Assembly (NCBI RefSeq): GCF_021596945.1
Contig: NZ_CP063779.1
Coordinates: 2,702,001-2,766,000 of the forward strand
Direction: 5' to 3'
Source: Mongoliitalea daihaiensis
GTDB taxonomy: Bacteria > Bacteroidota > Bacteroidia > Cytophagales > Cyclobacteriaceae
DNA: 64,000 nucleotides
Part shown: in pieces, positions 1-12,500 of the stretch
Layout of the letters: each line of letters opens with the position of its first letter
Numbering within the stretch: position 1 is the stretch's first letter
Position numbers and translations under genes: made by a program
The notes under the pieces: model-generated
Told to the model about the DNA's origin: nothing
The model's database searches: none
The model's input: only the letters and a program-made list of their open reading frames with translations

Positions 1-120
1 CAAGAGGTCCTAAAAATGCCTGTTCGCTTATTGGGTATTGGGCTATCAAACCTGAATATTGAAGAAGAAAAAATACTTTTCGGAAAGCAGCTGCATTTTG
101 ATTTTGAAGGCTTTGAATAA
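1..120 (+). CDS. dinB: DNA polymerase IV, C-terminal end (partial)
   Basis: Only the last 39 codons are in the window, in frame from base 1 to the TAA at 118-120. The peptide contains VRLLGIGLSNL, which matches the end of the little-finger domain of Y-family DNA polymerase IV (translesion synthesis). The catalytic palm lies upstream of the window, so activity cannot be judged. A palindromic element follows 29 bases after the stop and may terminate the transcript. The call rests on one short but characteristic C-terminal motif. Confidence 0.65.
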   Translation, partial: QEVLKMPVRLLGIGLSNLNIEEEKILFGKQLHFDFEGFE

Positions 121-149
121 GGGCTAGGAAAAACAGGAATTCTAGTGAA

Positions 150-182
150 AATCTTGGCAGGTTTTTGAAACCTGCCAAGATT
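150..182. repeat. Dispersed palindrome, copy 1
   Basis: Perfect 15-bp inverted repeat (AATCTTGGCAGGTTT at 150-164 and its complement at 168-182) with a 3-base loop. The core GGCAGGTTT/AAACCTGCC recurs at 3584, 23879, 40011 and, diverged, at 42104. It lies just after dinB and can act as a bidirectional terminator, although no T-run follows. Confidence 0.75.
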
Positions 183-299
183 AGCCCTGAGGATTAGATT
201 CACTTTTCTACCACCATTTTTATCCCGAATCCACCACTCAGCAAAATTGATGCTGCAGCCCGTGATTTTTTTCTAATTTCGCATAGATAAATCTGTCTT

Positions 300-3200
300 A
301 TGAAAAAGAAATCTATGTTTTTCATGCTCCTTTGTTGTCTTATGGCAGCAGGAAGCATACGTGCACAAGAGGCACCGCAATGGCTGCGTTACCCTTCCAT
401 ATCACCTGATGGTGGGTTGATCGCATTTACTTACAAAGGTGATATCTACACGATTTCTTCCCAAGGAGGAAAAGCCAATCAGTTGACATTTCACGAGGCG
501 CATGATTTCATGCCTGTATGGAGTAAGGATGGTCAAAGCATTGCTTTCGCATCCGATCGCTATGGAAATTTCGACGTGTACATCATGCCTGCTCAAGGAG
601 GAAATGCCACCCGATTGACCTACCATTCCAATGATGAGATGCCCTATAGTTTTTCTTCCGATGGTAAGCATGTCATTTTTGGAGGGGTGCGTCAGGATTT
701 GGCCGAACACAGACAATACCCGACGGGTTCACAGCCGGAATTATATCAAGTACCCATCAAAGGGGGTAGAGTGGATCAAGTATGGACGATTCCATCCGAA
801 TCCCTGAGTGTATCGAAAGATGGTAGCAAAATGCTTTACCAGGATAAAAAGGGGGGAGAGAATGAATGGAGAAAAAAACATCAATCCGGTATAGCTCGTG
901 ATATTTGGGTGTATGACCGCGCTAGCAATTCCCATCAAATGTTGACCTCTTTTTATGGAGAGGACAGGAATCCAGTATTTGCTCCGAATGGAGAAGATTT
1001 CTACTATTTATCTGAGGAACAAGGGAGTTTTAACGTTTGGAAGGCTTCAATCTCCAATCCTGCGAACAAGCAAGCCTTGACATCTTTGAAGGATTTTCCA
1101 GTACGTTTTTTGAGTATTTCGGATGATGGCTTGATGAGCTTTTCGTACGATGGACAGTTGTATACACTTCGTGAAGGTGGACAGCCACAATTGGTGGACG
1201 TTTCCTTGACCACTCAGTCCATCAGCAATTCCGATAGTTTCATTACCATCAATGGAGAAGTGAGAGAAATGTCCTTGTCTGCTGACGGCAAAGAAATTGC
1301 ATTTATTTCCAGGGGTGAGGTATTCGTGACTTCCGTAGATGGATCGTTGACCAAAAGAATTACAACAACTCCGGAACAAGAGCGTTTTGTTCAGTTTGCT
1401 CCAGATGGCAAATCCATCATCTATGCAGCGGAGCGTGGCGGTAAGTGGCAGATTTTGCAAACTAAGCGTGTACGGGAAAAAGAAGAGCCGTTCTTCTTTG
1501 CCAGTACCTTGCTTCAAGAAGAAGTTTTGGTATCGAAGGATGTAGATGTATATCAGCCTAAACTCTCACCTGATGGGAAAAAGTTAGCTTACATCGAAAA
1601 TCGCAAGAATTTAATCGTAATGGATTTGGCTACAAAGGCCAGTGTTACGCTGATGGACGATACACAATTGTATCATATGCAGGACGGAGATCAGTTTTTT
1701 TCGTGGAGTCCGGATAGTAAATGGTTGTTGGCGGAATTTAATCCGACTATGGCTAATGGAGAGGTGGTTTTATTGGATGTCACAGGGAAGAAACCCATGG
1801 AGAATATTTCTCAAAATGGTTTCCGAGATTACAGACCAAAGTGGGTCAATGGTGGGAAACAGATTTTGTGGTTTTCCAATCGGGATGGGTTGAAAAGTTT
1901 GGCCACCAGTGGAGGCTCTCAAGGGGATGTTTACACACTCTTCCTGACCAAAGAAGGATTCGATAAATTCAACATGAGTAAGGAAGATTTCGATTTGATG
2001 AAGGAAGTCGAAAAAGCCAACAAAAAAGGGGATGATAAAAAAGCCGAGGATAAGAAAGAAGATTCCAAAAAAGTAGAAGAAGTTAAAATCGATTGGGATG
2101 ATTTGATTTATCGCAAAGCAAAGTTGACCATACATTCGTCCTCACTAGGAGATGCCGTTTTGGATAAGGAGGGAGAGAAACTGTATTACTTGGCGCGCTT
2201 TGAAAAAGGAATGAATTTATGGAGCACAGATTTGCGTACCAAAGAAACCAAGATGGAACTGAAACTCGACACGGGTTTTGGTTCTTTGGAATGGGATTCG
2301 GAGATGAAAAATCTGTTTTTATTGGCCAATGGTTCTATTTCTAAGATTACGAGTAACGGGACCAAGCGGGAGCAGATTAAAATTGCAGGGGAGATGACCT
2401 TGGATACGGACTTGGAAAGAAAGGCGATGTTTGATCACATTCGTATCCGAACCAAAGGGGCATTTTACACCCCAGATATGCATGGAGTGGATTGGGATGC
2501 GTTGGCAGATGCCCACGAAAAATACCTACCACATATCGGCAATGGCTATGAGTTTGCAGAGATGATCTCCGAATTGATTGGGGAGCTGAATGTGTCTCAT
2601 GCCGGTGCACGCTACTCCAGAAGAGTCGCTCAATCGGATGCTACGGCGAGTTTGGGAATATTTATGGATTATGCTTACGAGGGTGACGGCATCAAGATTG
2701 CAGAGATTTTGAAGGATGGGCCTTTGGATAAGGCTGGTTTGGATATTAGTCCGGGCATGATCATCGAAAAAATTGATGGGCAGCTGATTTCTAAGGATCA
2801 GGATGTAGCCATGTATCTGAATCGTAAGGCGGATAAATTCACCTTGTTGGAATTGATCCAACCTCAGGGCAATGTACGCAAGCAAGTGACTGTCAAACCA
2901 ATAAGCTTGGGTGCAGAAAACCAATTGCTATACAAGCGTTGGGTAAGAAAAAATCAAGAAGAGGTAGATAAGTTGTCCGGAGGTAAGTTGGGCTATGTTC
3001 ATATCCCAGGCATGTCAGATGGGCCTTTCCGTACGACTTATGAGGAAATGATGGGTAAATATCATGACCGAGCAGGTGTGATTGTGGATACCCGTTTCAA
3101 TGGAGGAGGAGACTTGGTAGCAGATTTGGCCATGTTCTTCACGGGAGAAAAGTTCATCACCTATGCAGTGGAAGGCAGAGATGTAGGCTATGAACCAACC

Positions 3201-3533
3201 TTCCGATGGACCAAGCCAACGTTAGCGATGTTTAACGAAGCGAATTATTCGGATGGGCATTGCTTTGCTTGTGGGTATTCGGATTTGCAAATCGGCAAAA
3301 CAGTAGGGATGCCAACACCAGGAACCTGTTCCTTTGCAGGCTGGGAGTCATTGCCCAACGGAGGTCGCTGGGGTATCGTGCCCATATCGGCTAAGGACAA
3401 GCAAGGCAACTGGATGGAAAACAACGAAACCAAGCCACAGTTTGAAGTGAAAAATATGCCTGGAAAGATTGATCAAGGGATCGATCAGCAGTTGGAAAAA
3501 GCTGTGGAGGAGTTGATGAAGGATGTAAAGTAA
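300..3533 (+). CDS. Tricorn protease-like exported S41 peptidase
   Basis: A 1077-residue protein, the usual length for tricorn homologues. A signal peptide covers about residues 1-22 (basic start, hydrophobic stretch, then IRAQ). PD40/WD40-like beta-propeller repeats carrying SPDG-type turns fill about residues 30-560. A Lys/Glu-rich linker lies near 570-600, then the tricorn C1 region with Ser766-His767 (VSHAGA), a PDZ domain near 770-860, and a C-terminal S41 serine peptidase domain with the candidate nucleophile Ser984 in NYSDGH. The S-H pair and the later Ser match the catalytic residues known for tricorn. The likely role is degradation of peptides in the periplasm or at the cell surface. 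It is a single-gene unit closed by the palindrome at 3584-3617. Family confidence is high; substrate is unknown. Confidence 0.88.
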   Translation: MKKKSMFFMLLCCLMAAGSIRAQEAPQWLRYPSISPDGGLIAFTYKGDIYTISSQGGKANQLTFHEAHDFMPVWSKDGQSIAFASDRYGNFDVYIMPAQGGNATRLTYHSNDEMPYSFSSDGKHVIFGGVRQDLAEHRQYPTGSQPELYQVPIKGGRVDQVWTIPSESLSVSKDGSKMLYQDKKGGENEWRKKHQSGIARDIWVYDRASNSHQMLTSFYGEDRNPVFAPNGEDFYYLSEEQGSFNVWKASISNPANKQALTSLKDFPVRFLSISDDGLMSFSYDGQLYTLREGGQPQLVDVSLTTQSISNSDSFITINGEVREMSLSADGKEIAFISRGEVFVTSVDGSLTKRITTTPEQERFVQFAPDGKSIIYAAERGGKWQILQTKRVREKEEPFFFASTLLQEEVLVSKDVDVYQPKLSPDGKKLAYIENRKNLIVMDLATKASVTLMDDTQLYHMQDGDQFFSWSPDSKWLLAEFNPTMANGEVVLLDVTGKKPMENISQNGFRDYRPKWVNGGKQILWFSNRDGLKSLATSGGSQGDVYTLFLTKEGFDKFNMSKEDFDLMKEVEKANKKGDDKKAEDKKEDSKKVEEVKIDWDDLIYRKAKLTIHSSSLGDAVLDKEGEKLYYLARFEKGMNLWSTDLRTKETKMELKLDTGFGSLEWDSEMKNLFLLANGSISKITSNGTKREQIKIAGEMTLDTDLERKAMFDHIRIRTKGAFYTPDMHGVDWDALADAHEKYLPHIGNGYEFAEMISELIGELNVSHAGARYSRRVAQSDATASLGIFMDYAYEGDGIKIAEILKDGPLDKAGLDISPGMIIEKIDGQLISKDQDVAMYLNRKADKFTLLELIQPQGNVRKQVTVKPISLGAENQLLYKRWVRKNQEEVDKLSGGKLGYVHIPGMSDGPFRTTYEEMMGKYHDRAGVIVDTRFNGGGDLVADLAMFFTGEKFITYAVEGRDVGYEPTFRWTKPTLAMFNEANYSDGHCFACGYSDLQIGKTVGMPTPGTCSFAGWESLPNGGRWGIVPISAKDKQGNWMENNETKPQFEVKNMPGKIDQGIDQQLEKAVEELMKDVK

Positions 3534-3583
3534 TAAATTCCTAAAGAGGAGTAAAACACCTCAATTTAGACCTCAAATTCAGA

Positions 3584-3617
3584 CCCGGCAGGTTTTTGAA
3601 ACCTGCTGGGTTTTTTT
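3584..3617 (+). terminator. Rho-independent terminator of the tricorn gene (palindrome copy 2)
   Basis: Stem CCCGGCAGGTTT (3584-3595), loop TTG, and AAACCTGCTGGG (3599-3610) with one non-canonical pair, followed by seven T. It belongs to the same palindrome family as 150-182 but here has the T-run of an intrinsic terminator, 50 bases after the tricorn stop. Confidence 0.8.
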
Positions 3618-3724
3618 GCACTTATGAGATTAAGATATGAGGTTAAGTTGTCGATTATGCATATTCATGCTCAACATTTTGGCTTCTCACAAAAAACCTT
3701 CGAAGAAGCTTTTCACCACGTTCG

Positions 3725-3754
3725 GTATTATTTCCTGTATGGTGCGATTGAGAG
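3725..3754 (-). repeat. Degenerate leader-distal terminal CRISPR repeat
   Basis: This copy starts GTATTATTTCC instead of ATTTCAATTCC, giving four mismatches in the first seven bases, and then matches the consensus to its end. In the transcribed direction the damage is at the 3' end of the last repeat, the usual place for decay at the trailer. It fixes array polarity. Confidence 0.9.
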
Positions 3755-4084
3755 CTTTCCACTCCTTGAAATTCTTCCAATATCCATGCAATTTCAATTC
3801 CTGTATGGTGCGATTGAGAGAGTGCAAAATACTTTTCAACTACGTAATTTAAAACTATTTCAATTCCTGTATGGTGCGATTGAGAGGAAACTACAAAGCT
3901 ATGAATCCGACACAAAAGGTTAATTTCAATTCCTGTATGGTGCGATTGAGAGTGCGGTTTTGGATGGAAGTACTCAATAGAAACGCAAATTTCAATTCCT
4001 GTATGGTGCGATTGAGAGACTCCACCTGCTCTTTTTGCCATGAGCTCTTTACCAATTTCAATTCCTGTATGGTGCGATTGAGAG

Positions 4085-4382
4085 TATGCTCAAACTCTAC
4101 CTAGATACAGGAGATTATTATTTCAATTCCTGTATGGTGCGATTGAGAGAGGAGAGATCAACCGTGTACAGCCAAAAGACTTTGATTTCAATTCCTGTAT
4201 GGTGCGATTGAGAGCGGGCAGCCCACTCTAAACAGGCAGCGCTCCTCGATATTTCAATTCCTGTATGGTGCGATTGAGAGCTTTTTGGATCCAGCAGGAA
4301 CTTTGATAGGTATTTCATTTCAATTCCTGTATGGTGCGATTGAGAGACTTCCCTACTGGAATACTCCTGTAGCTGGTCTAGA
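4085..4382 (-). repeat. Five-spacer block, copy 1
   Basis: Five consecutive spacers with their intervening repeats are identical, as far as I can read, to 6255-6552. The offset is exactly 2170 bases, or 33 repeat units. Spacers on both flanks differ between the copies. Five independent acquisitions in the same order are not credible, so this is a recombination product. Confidence 0.95.
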
Positions 4383-6254
4383 ATTTCAATTCCTGTATGG
4401 TGCGATTGAGAGTCCGAGGTGTTTAATCTGGTAGGTGATCATATTTACCATTTCAATTCCTGTATGGTGCGATTGAGAGTCCATTCTTTTGTTGAGATCA
4501 TGTTTACAATTTCCGATTTCAATTCCTGTATGGTGCGATTGAGAGAATCATTGAATTCGTAAAAATGCACGCCGTAAAAATATTTCAATTCCTGTATGGT
4601 GCGATTGAGAGGCTGAATTCTTCCGATACCTAATCTAAGGTAATTCCATTTCAATTCCTGTATGGTGCGATTGAGAGCATGCTTTCCCCTGGAACAAAGC
4701 GCCGTGAAACAGAATTTCAATTCCTGTATGGTGCGATTGAGAGAGTAGAAAAAACTTCTATCAATTGCCTTATTATTATATTTCAATTCCTGTATGGTGC
4801 GATTGAGAGTATTTGATTGTCAAGGACTTTGATAGCTTTTATCATATTTCAATTCCTGTATGGTGCGATTGAGAGATGTTAATTTCTCCAAATTGGTTAA
4901 TTTCAAATAAATTTCAATTCCTGTATGGTGCGATTGAGAGTGTAGAAATAATCAATATTGAATGCTACATAATTGCATTTCAATTCCTGTATGGTGCGAT
5001 TGAGAGAATTGTTTTGTTTCAAAAAATCCAATTGCGTACTTTATTTCAATTCCTGTATGGTGCGATTGAGAGATTTATTCATATACATAATAGCTGCAAA
5101 CGAAACTAATTTCAATTCCTGTATGGTGCGATTGAGAGTTGAATGCAATCTATTCTATTGATACGTACTTTCCATTTCAATTCCTGTATGGTGCGATTGA
5201 GAGTGCGGTCGAAAAAATTGCTTTTTGTGTGGCTGATCAATTTCAATTCCTGTATGGTGCGATTGAGAGAAAGTTAGTTTCTATTTCATCCGCTATTTCT
5301 TTTACATTTCAATTCCTGTATGGTGCGATTGAGAGCGTTGAATGAAATCCTTAAGCAGATCAGAACTTCCAATTTCAATTCCTGTATGGTGCGATTGAGA
5401 GTTAAGCTGAGTGTCATATCAGGGATTGTTTCACTATTTCAATTCCTGTATGGTGCGATTGAGAGTGAAGGTAATAAACAATATGCCTACAAAGATCAAG
5501 CATTTCAATTCCTGTATGGTGCGATTGAGAGTGAACTAAGATGATAAAGGAACTAGTTGCAAAGATATTTCAATTCCTGTATGGTGCGATTGAGAGAAAT
5601 CATTTTCGGGTAGTTGATCATTTTCGTTTGTATTTCAATTCCTGTATGGTGCGATTGAGAGTGAAGATTTTGCTACAATTCAAGATTCTAGTTTTTAATT
5701 TCAATTCCTGTATGGAGCGATTGAGAGGTTAATCGGTGCTTCAGCAGCCGATATTACAGACAGATTTCAATTCCTGTATGGTGCGATTGAGAGTAAGTTC
5801 AAGTATTACACTGAGAAACTTAGAAAGATATTTCAATTCCTGTATGGTGCGATTGAGAGGTTGACCATTGCTCGTTTGATGGAGAATCTACCCTATTTCA
5901 ATTCCTGTATGGTGCGATTGAGAGTGTCATTGTAGATGTTTCAAATCCCCCAACTGTTAGATTTCAATTCCTGTATGGTGCGATTGAGAGCTTGCAGGAG
6001 GCAGGACTTAACCCGAATCTCATCTAATTTCAATTCCTGTATGGTGCGATTGAGAGCCGAATCAAATTGCCTACTAATCTACCGCCTTCCTTATTTCAAT
6101 TCCTGTATGGTGCGATTGAGAGGACCTGAAAACGTGACTTTTGATCCCTCTCAGGTTGATTTCAATTCCTGTATGGTGCGATTGAGAGTTGCGAGGATTC
6201 ACGCAATAGAAACGAATCAAGACAATTTCAATTCCTGTATGGTGCGATTGAGAG

Positions 6255-6552
6255 TATGCTCAAACTCTACCTAGATACAGGAGATTATTATTTCAATTCC
6301 TGTATGGTGCGATTGAGAGAGGAGAGATCAACCGTGTACAGCCAAAAGACTTTGATTTCAATTCCTGTATGGTGCGATTGAGAGCGGGCAGCCCACTCTA
6401 AACAGGCAGCGCTCCTCGATATTTCAATTCCTGTATGGTGCGATTGAGAGCTTTTTGGATCCAGCAGGAACTTTGATAGGTATTTCATTTCAATTCCTGT
6501 ATGGTGCGATTGAGAGACTTCCCTACTGGAATACTCCTGTAGCTGGTCTAGA
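6255..6552 (-). repeat. Five-spacer block, copy 2
   Basis: Second copy of the block at 4085-4382, same order and orientation. With flanking repeats the identity spans about 358 bases. It is consistent with tandem duplication of a 33-unit segment followed by loss of most of the second copy. Confidence 0.95.
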
Positions 6553-9500
6553 ATTTCAATTCCTGTATGGTGCGATTGAGAGGAAGAGATATGGATTAAC
6601 CCTGCAAACAATGATGTTATTTCAATTCCTGTATGGTGCGATTGAGAGATCATTGCCATTATCGGTAAAGTACTTGGGTTTTCTATTTCAATTCCTGTAT
6701 GGTGCGATTGAGAGTGTATCTGCATTATTATACCAAGCTAGCGGAGATTTATTTCAATTCCTGTATGGTGCGATTGAGAGTACCAATTTATTGAGCAAAG
6801 AGTATAATAATATTTTATTTCAATTCCTGTATGGTGCGATTGAGAGTAGCCTCTAATTTTCGAACACTCGCCGCCAATCCTTTATTTCAATTCCTGTATG
6901 GTGCGATTGAGAGAACCGCATAAATGAACTGATTTTCCGTCCCTTGAGGATTTCAATTCCTGTATGGTGCGATTGAGAGTTAAACCCCTTTCAAGTTTAC
7001 TACGATCGTGAAACAATTTCAATTCCTGTATGGTGCGATTGAGAGATTCACTTTCATATTATTGCCAATAGGTTTTGTAATATTTCAATTCCTGTATGGT
7101 GCGATTGAGAGACTTCCTTATTTTTAATTTCCTGCTCACCGATGTGTATTTCAATTCCTGTATGGTGCGATTGAGAGCATTTTGGAAAGTTCCATCTGAT
7201 TGGCGTCTTATCCATTTCAATTCCTGTATGGTGCGATTGAGAGGATCGCATCGCCCAAATTCCTCTCCCACATAATCCTATTTCAATTCCTGTATGGTGC
7301 GATTGAGAGAACTGCATTTCAACAAACTGTAAACGCCTCATCTAGATTTCAATTCCTGTATGGTGCGATTGAGAGTGCATTTTATGAAATCGGTTTATCA
7401 GTTAGAAATTTATTTCAATTCCTGTATGGTGCGATTGAGAGGGTGCTTCGTCACGCCTTATCAGTCTATCTATCCCTATTTCAATTCCTGTATGGTGCGA
7501 TTGAGAGCATCATGATGATTCAACATGATATTACTTTGAGCTAATTTCAATTCCTGTATGGTGCGATTGAGAGCGCTGCACGGTACCCAACCCCCCAGGA
7601 ACTCCAAGATTTCAATTCCTGTATGGTGCGATTGAGAGTAAGCCTCCATTCATCATCAACTAAGTCTGTAAGGTATTTCAATTCCTGTATGGTGCGATTG
7701 AGAGTTTCGTTTTGATTAATAGCAGGAACATTTAAATTATATTTCAATTCCTGTATGGTGCGATTGAGAGCAGGTGACCAAATTAGTTCTTACACGCTAT
7801 CAGGAAATTTCAATTCCTGTATGGTGCGATTGAGAGATAAATCAAAAGGTTTAGTAAGTCTATTTTACAGAGATTTCAATTCCTGTATGGTGCGATTGAG
7901 AGGAAGAGGCTTGTATCTTATCTGTTGCACTTGAAAATATTTCAATTCCTGTATGGTGCGATTGAGAGAGTACATTTCTTTTTTACTGATTATGAAGTTG
8001 GGTAATTTCAATTCCTGTATGGTGCGATTGAGAGCTTAACAGCGTCTAGCTTTGGGCCTTCATTGAGCCAATTTCAATTCCTGTATGGTGCGATTGAGAG
8101 TTCAAGGGGTAGATTTTAATGGTAAAGGGTATTTATATTTCAATTCCTGTATGGTGCGATTGAGAGAAGCCAAAGAACATCAATTGTCGCAACATCGATT
8201 CTATTTCAATTCCTGTATGGTGCGATTGAGAGATGTTCAAATGGTTTTGCGTGATATGAGCTTACTAAATTTCAATTCCTGTATGGTGCGATTGAGAGAA
8301 AATTATTAGCAGTTGCAAGATTGAAATCAACACTATTTCAATTCCTGTATGGTGCGATTGAGAGTTCAGGAAATATAGCAGGTGCGAGCCGTGCGATTAT
8401 ATTTCAATTCCTGTATGGTGCGATTGAGAGACTCTATAAGCGTATTAATTACCTCCATACTTTGCAATTTCAATTCCTGTATGGTGCGATTGAGAGTCTG
8501 TACGATGTATTGCCTAAAATTGCCGTGCCTAATTTCAATTCCTGTATGGTGCGATTGAGAGGGTCAACAATGTTGCCCAACGACAAAGCATAACCAAATT
8601 TCAATTCCTGTATGGTGCGATTGAGAGTTTCCTGAGCTGTTCTTCGTGGAGTAGATGCTTTAAGATTTCAATTCCTGTATGGTGCGATTGAGAGAAAAGA
8701 CCTATTAAATTCTTTGAAGTATTTAGGATTTCAATTCCTGTATGGTGCGATTGAGAGGACAGAGGGAGCACCGAAATTCATCCCGCATTACTATTTCAAT
8801 TCCTGTATGGTGCGATTGAGAGAAAAATCGCAGGATCTGCTGGTTTACTTTTAGGTGATTTCAATTCCTGTATGGTGCGATTGAGAGTATGTGAAGACCG
8901 CCCGATCGGAAGCAGCCGAAGGAGATTTCAATTCCTGTATGGTGCGATTGAGAGTCCGCCAAAGGAAATATTTGTAGAACCACTAATTCCATTTCAATTC
9001 CTGTATGGTGCGATTGAGAGTCAACGAACTTACCCAAATACCATTCAATATATTTATTTCAATTCCTGTATGGTGCGATTGAGAGTCGGTGTATGGGTAG
9101 TTATGCATTTCCCTGTATTTATTTCAATTCCTGTATGGTGCGATTGAGAGCTTCCGGATACGTGCTGTTAAGCCTTTCGGCATTTTATTTCAATTCCTGT
9201 ATGGTGCGATTGAGAGGCTGGCGCTGCCATGTTTAAGCCTGTTAATACTGCATTTCAATTCCTGTATGGTGCGATTGAGAGTTTGATCGTCTGAGCGCAA
9301 GTCCAGATCGTAGTGTGATTTCAATTCCTGTATGGTGCGATTGAGAGCGAGTGGATTGCCATCGTCTTCCTCTTGAGTGGCCTATTTCAATTCCTGTATG
9401 GTGCGATTGAGAGGCAGCAAGTAGCGGCTAATTTGTCCTTTACGGCGGTATTTCAATTCCTGTATGGTGCGATTGAGAGTCAAAGCGAATAAGGAAGCGT

Positions 9501-12500
9501 TGACAAACCTAGTTAATTTCAATTCCTGTATGGTGCGATTGAGAGTTCGTCAAAGGATTTTAATCCAATCATATTAGTTTCATTTCAATTCCTGTATGGT
9601 GCGATTGAGAGCAGCCATTTACCAAATGGGCGGTGTAGTATTATCTGATTTCAATTCCTGTATGGTGCGATTGAGAGCAGAGCCTTCCATCATCTTTACT
9701 TCTTTGATAATGTATTTCAATTCCTGTATGGTGCGATTGAGAGTTTTCCACCAATTCAAGTTTTCCAAGCCTAAGCAATATTTCAATTCCTGTATGGTGC
9801 GATTGAGAGCTCGCAAGAATAAGCCATGCTATAAGGATGTATTCTATTTCAATTCCTGTATGGTGCGATTGAGAGAACATTAAATATCTAGGTTACAATC
9901 AAGCAAGTTTATTTCAATTCCTGTATGGTGCGATTGAGAGAAAGCCACAGAGATGGAGCTTTTAAGTTTTAGACTTATTTCAATTCCTGTATGGTGCGAT
10001 TGAGAGCCTCTTGCACTTGAGCATTAGCATCTTCCGCTCTATATTTCAATTCCTGTATGGTGCGATTGAGAGATTTTTTTCTTGCGCTGGATTTTAGCCT
10101 CCAATTTGATTTCAATTCCTGTATGGTGCGATTGAGAGTTAAACCCTACTGCTGTAACAGGAAAGTCTTGTGATATTTCAATTCCTGTATGGTGCGATTG
10201 AGAGGATGCAATCCACAAGGCTTCAAACGAGTTTATTAAGATTTCAATTCCTGTATGGTGCGATTGAGAGTCTAATTCTGTTAATACCTCACTTATTAGC
10301 GGTGATATTTCAATTCCTGTATGGTGCGATTGAGAGATTGAATCCTGTAACATTAAATGAAGGTTTGGCTTTATTTCAATTCCTGTATGGTGCGATTGAG
10401 AGATAAAAGGCTTGATATTGAGATTTATGCTCACTAAATTTCAATTCCTGTATGGTGCGATTGAGAGAGTCTAAGCCGATCACAAGAACTGAAAGCATAT
10501 TAAATTTCAATTCCTGTATGGTGCGATTGAGAGACCAAACACATGAGTTGTTTCATTGGATGTAATTGAATTTCAATTCCTGTATGGTGCGATTGAGAGT
10601 TTCCAATAAACCGACTTTCTTTCAGTGCTTTCGCTATTTCAATTCCTGTATGGTGCGATTGAGAGCCGATTCGGTCGCCCATTGATTAGCGCTCTGTTGC
10701 TATTTCAATTCCTGTATGGTGCGATTGAGAGTAAATACAGAAACGACATGTACTTATGATTCAATTATTTCAATTCCTGTATGGTGCGATTGAGAGTTAA
10801 TAGAAAAAATCAATTTGACATTCTTTGTAATAATTTCAATTCCTGTATGGTGCGATTGAGAGCTTAAAAGTTGCATAAGTGTTATCCAATTCAACCAAAT
10901 TTCAATTCCTGTATGGTGCGATTGAGAGTATTCTTTGCACATCGGTTTATAAGCTCGTTTCGTATTTCAATTCCTGTATGGTGCGATTGAGAGAGTTACT
11001 TTAACTCTATGCTTCACAGGGGAGATCAGATTTCAATTCCTGTATGGTGCGATTGAGAGCAAAAAAAGGTGAAGAAATTGCAAGCCGTTCAAGTTATTTC
11101 AATTCCTGTATGGTGCGATTGAGAGCCGCCAAAGGAAATATTTGTAGAACCGCTAATTCCATTTCAATTCCTGTATGGTGCGATTGAGAGTAACGGTCGA
11201 TGATGGTAATTCACAGTTGCCAATTAATTTCAATTCCTGTATGGTGCGATTGAGAGTCTAATCTTGAAACTATCTTTAACTGTACTCTTGAATTTCAATT
11301 CCTGTATGGTGCGATTGAGAGCGTAACTCCACAGGCAGTCAGGAAGCAATTAGCACTATTTCAATTCCTGTATGGTGCGATTGAGAGATTGAGTGACGGC
11401 ATTAACGGTTATGTCCGTTGTTAATTTCAATTCCTGTATGGTGCGATTGAGAGCTTCAATGGCTTTTTTTTTGTCTCGCTTTCAGGTTCATTTCAATTCC
11501 TGTATGGTGCGATTGAGAGCCTGTAGCTTGAATGCTCGTCTGAGATCGGTAATAGATTTCAATTCCTGTATGGTGCGATTGAGAGTCTTGTCCTATTCCA
11601 GGTCCTCCACCAGTGATCTTATTTCAATTCCTGTATGGTGCGATTGAGAGTGGTTACTGCTGCCTTTACTCCTTTGGTGATCAAAGATTTCAATTCCTGT
11701 ATGGTGCGATTGAGAGTATTAAATCGGTTTCAGTTGCTGCTTTTGCTAGTATATTTCAATTCCTGTATGGTGCGATTGAGAGCAAGATGAAAAACGTTAA
11801 TTCAATCTTAACTATATATTTCAATTCCTGTATGGTGCGATTGAGAGAGGAATTAAGGCATTTGAATCAAAATGGATAGTTCTATTTCAATTCCTGTATG
11901 GTGCGATTGAGAGTTTAAGTTGTGTCATGAAGGGGAGAGAAGCAGATGAATTTCAATTCCTGTATGGTGCGATTGAGAGCAGAGACATCGAAAAAGGTAA
12001 TTCTAATTATTTTAAATTTCAATTCCTGTATGGTGCGATTGAGAGAAAGTTGATTTTTTTTAGTAGTTGGCAAGTTGGACTATTTCAATTCCTGTATGGT
12101 GCGATTGAGAGAATATCAATTTTGATATAGTGACTAAGTTCCCTAGATTTCAATTCCTGTATGGTGCGATTGAGAGCAAAATTGAAGCGGATGTAATGGT
12201 TGATACAGTTGAATTTCAATTCCTGTATGGTGCGATTGAGAGAAAATTGGCAATCGGTATTTGCTCCGATGCAATCAAATTTCAATTCCTGTATGGTGCG
12301 ATTGAGAGCATATCAGGCTAATTTCTCCCCACATACCATGTATAATTTCAATTCCTGTATGGTGCGATTGAGAGTTCTACCACGACATCTGAAATATCTA
12401 CATCTGTCAAATTTCAATTCCTGTATGGTGCGATTGAGAGGATGCGATTCACAAGGCTTCAAACGAGTTCATCAAGATTTCAATTCCTGTATGGTGCGAT

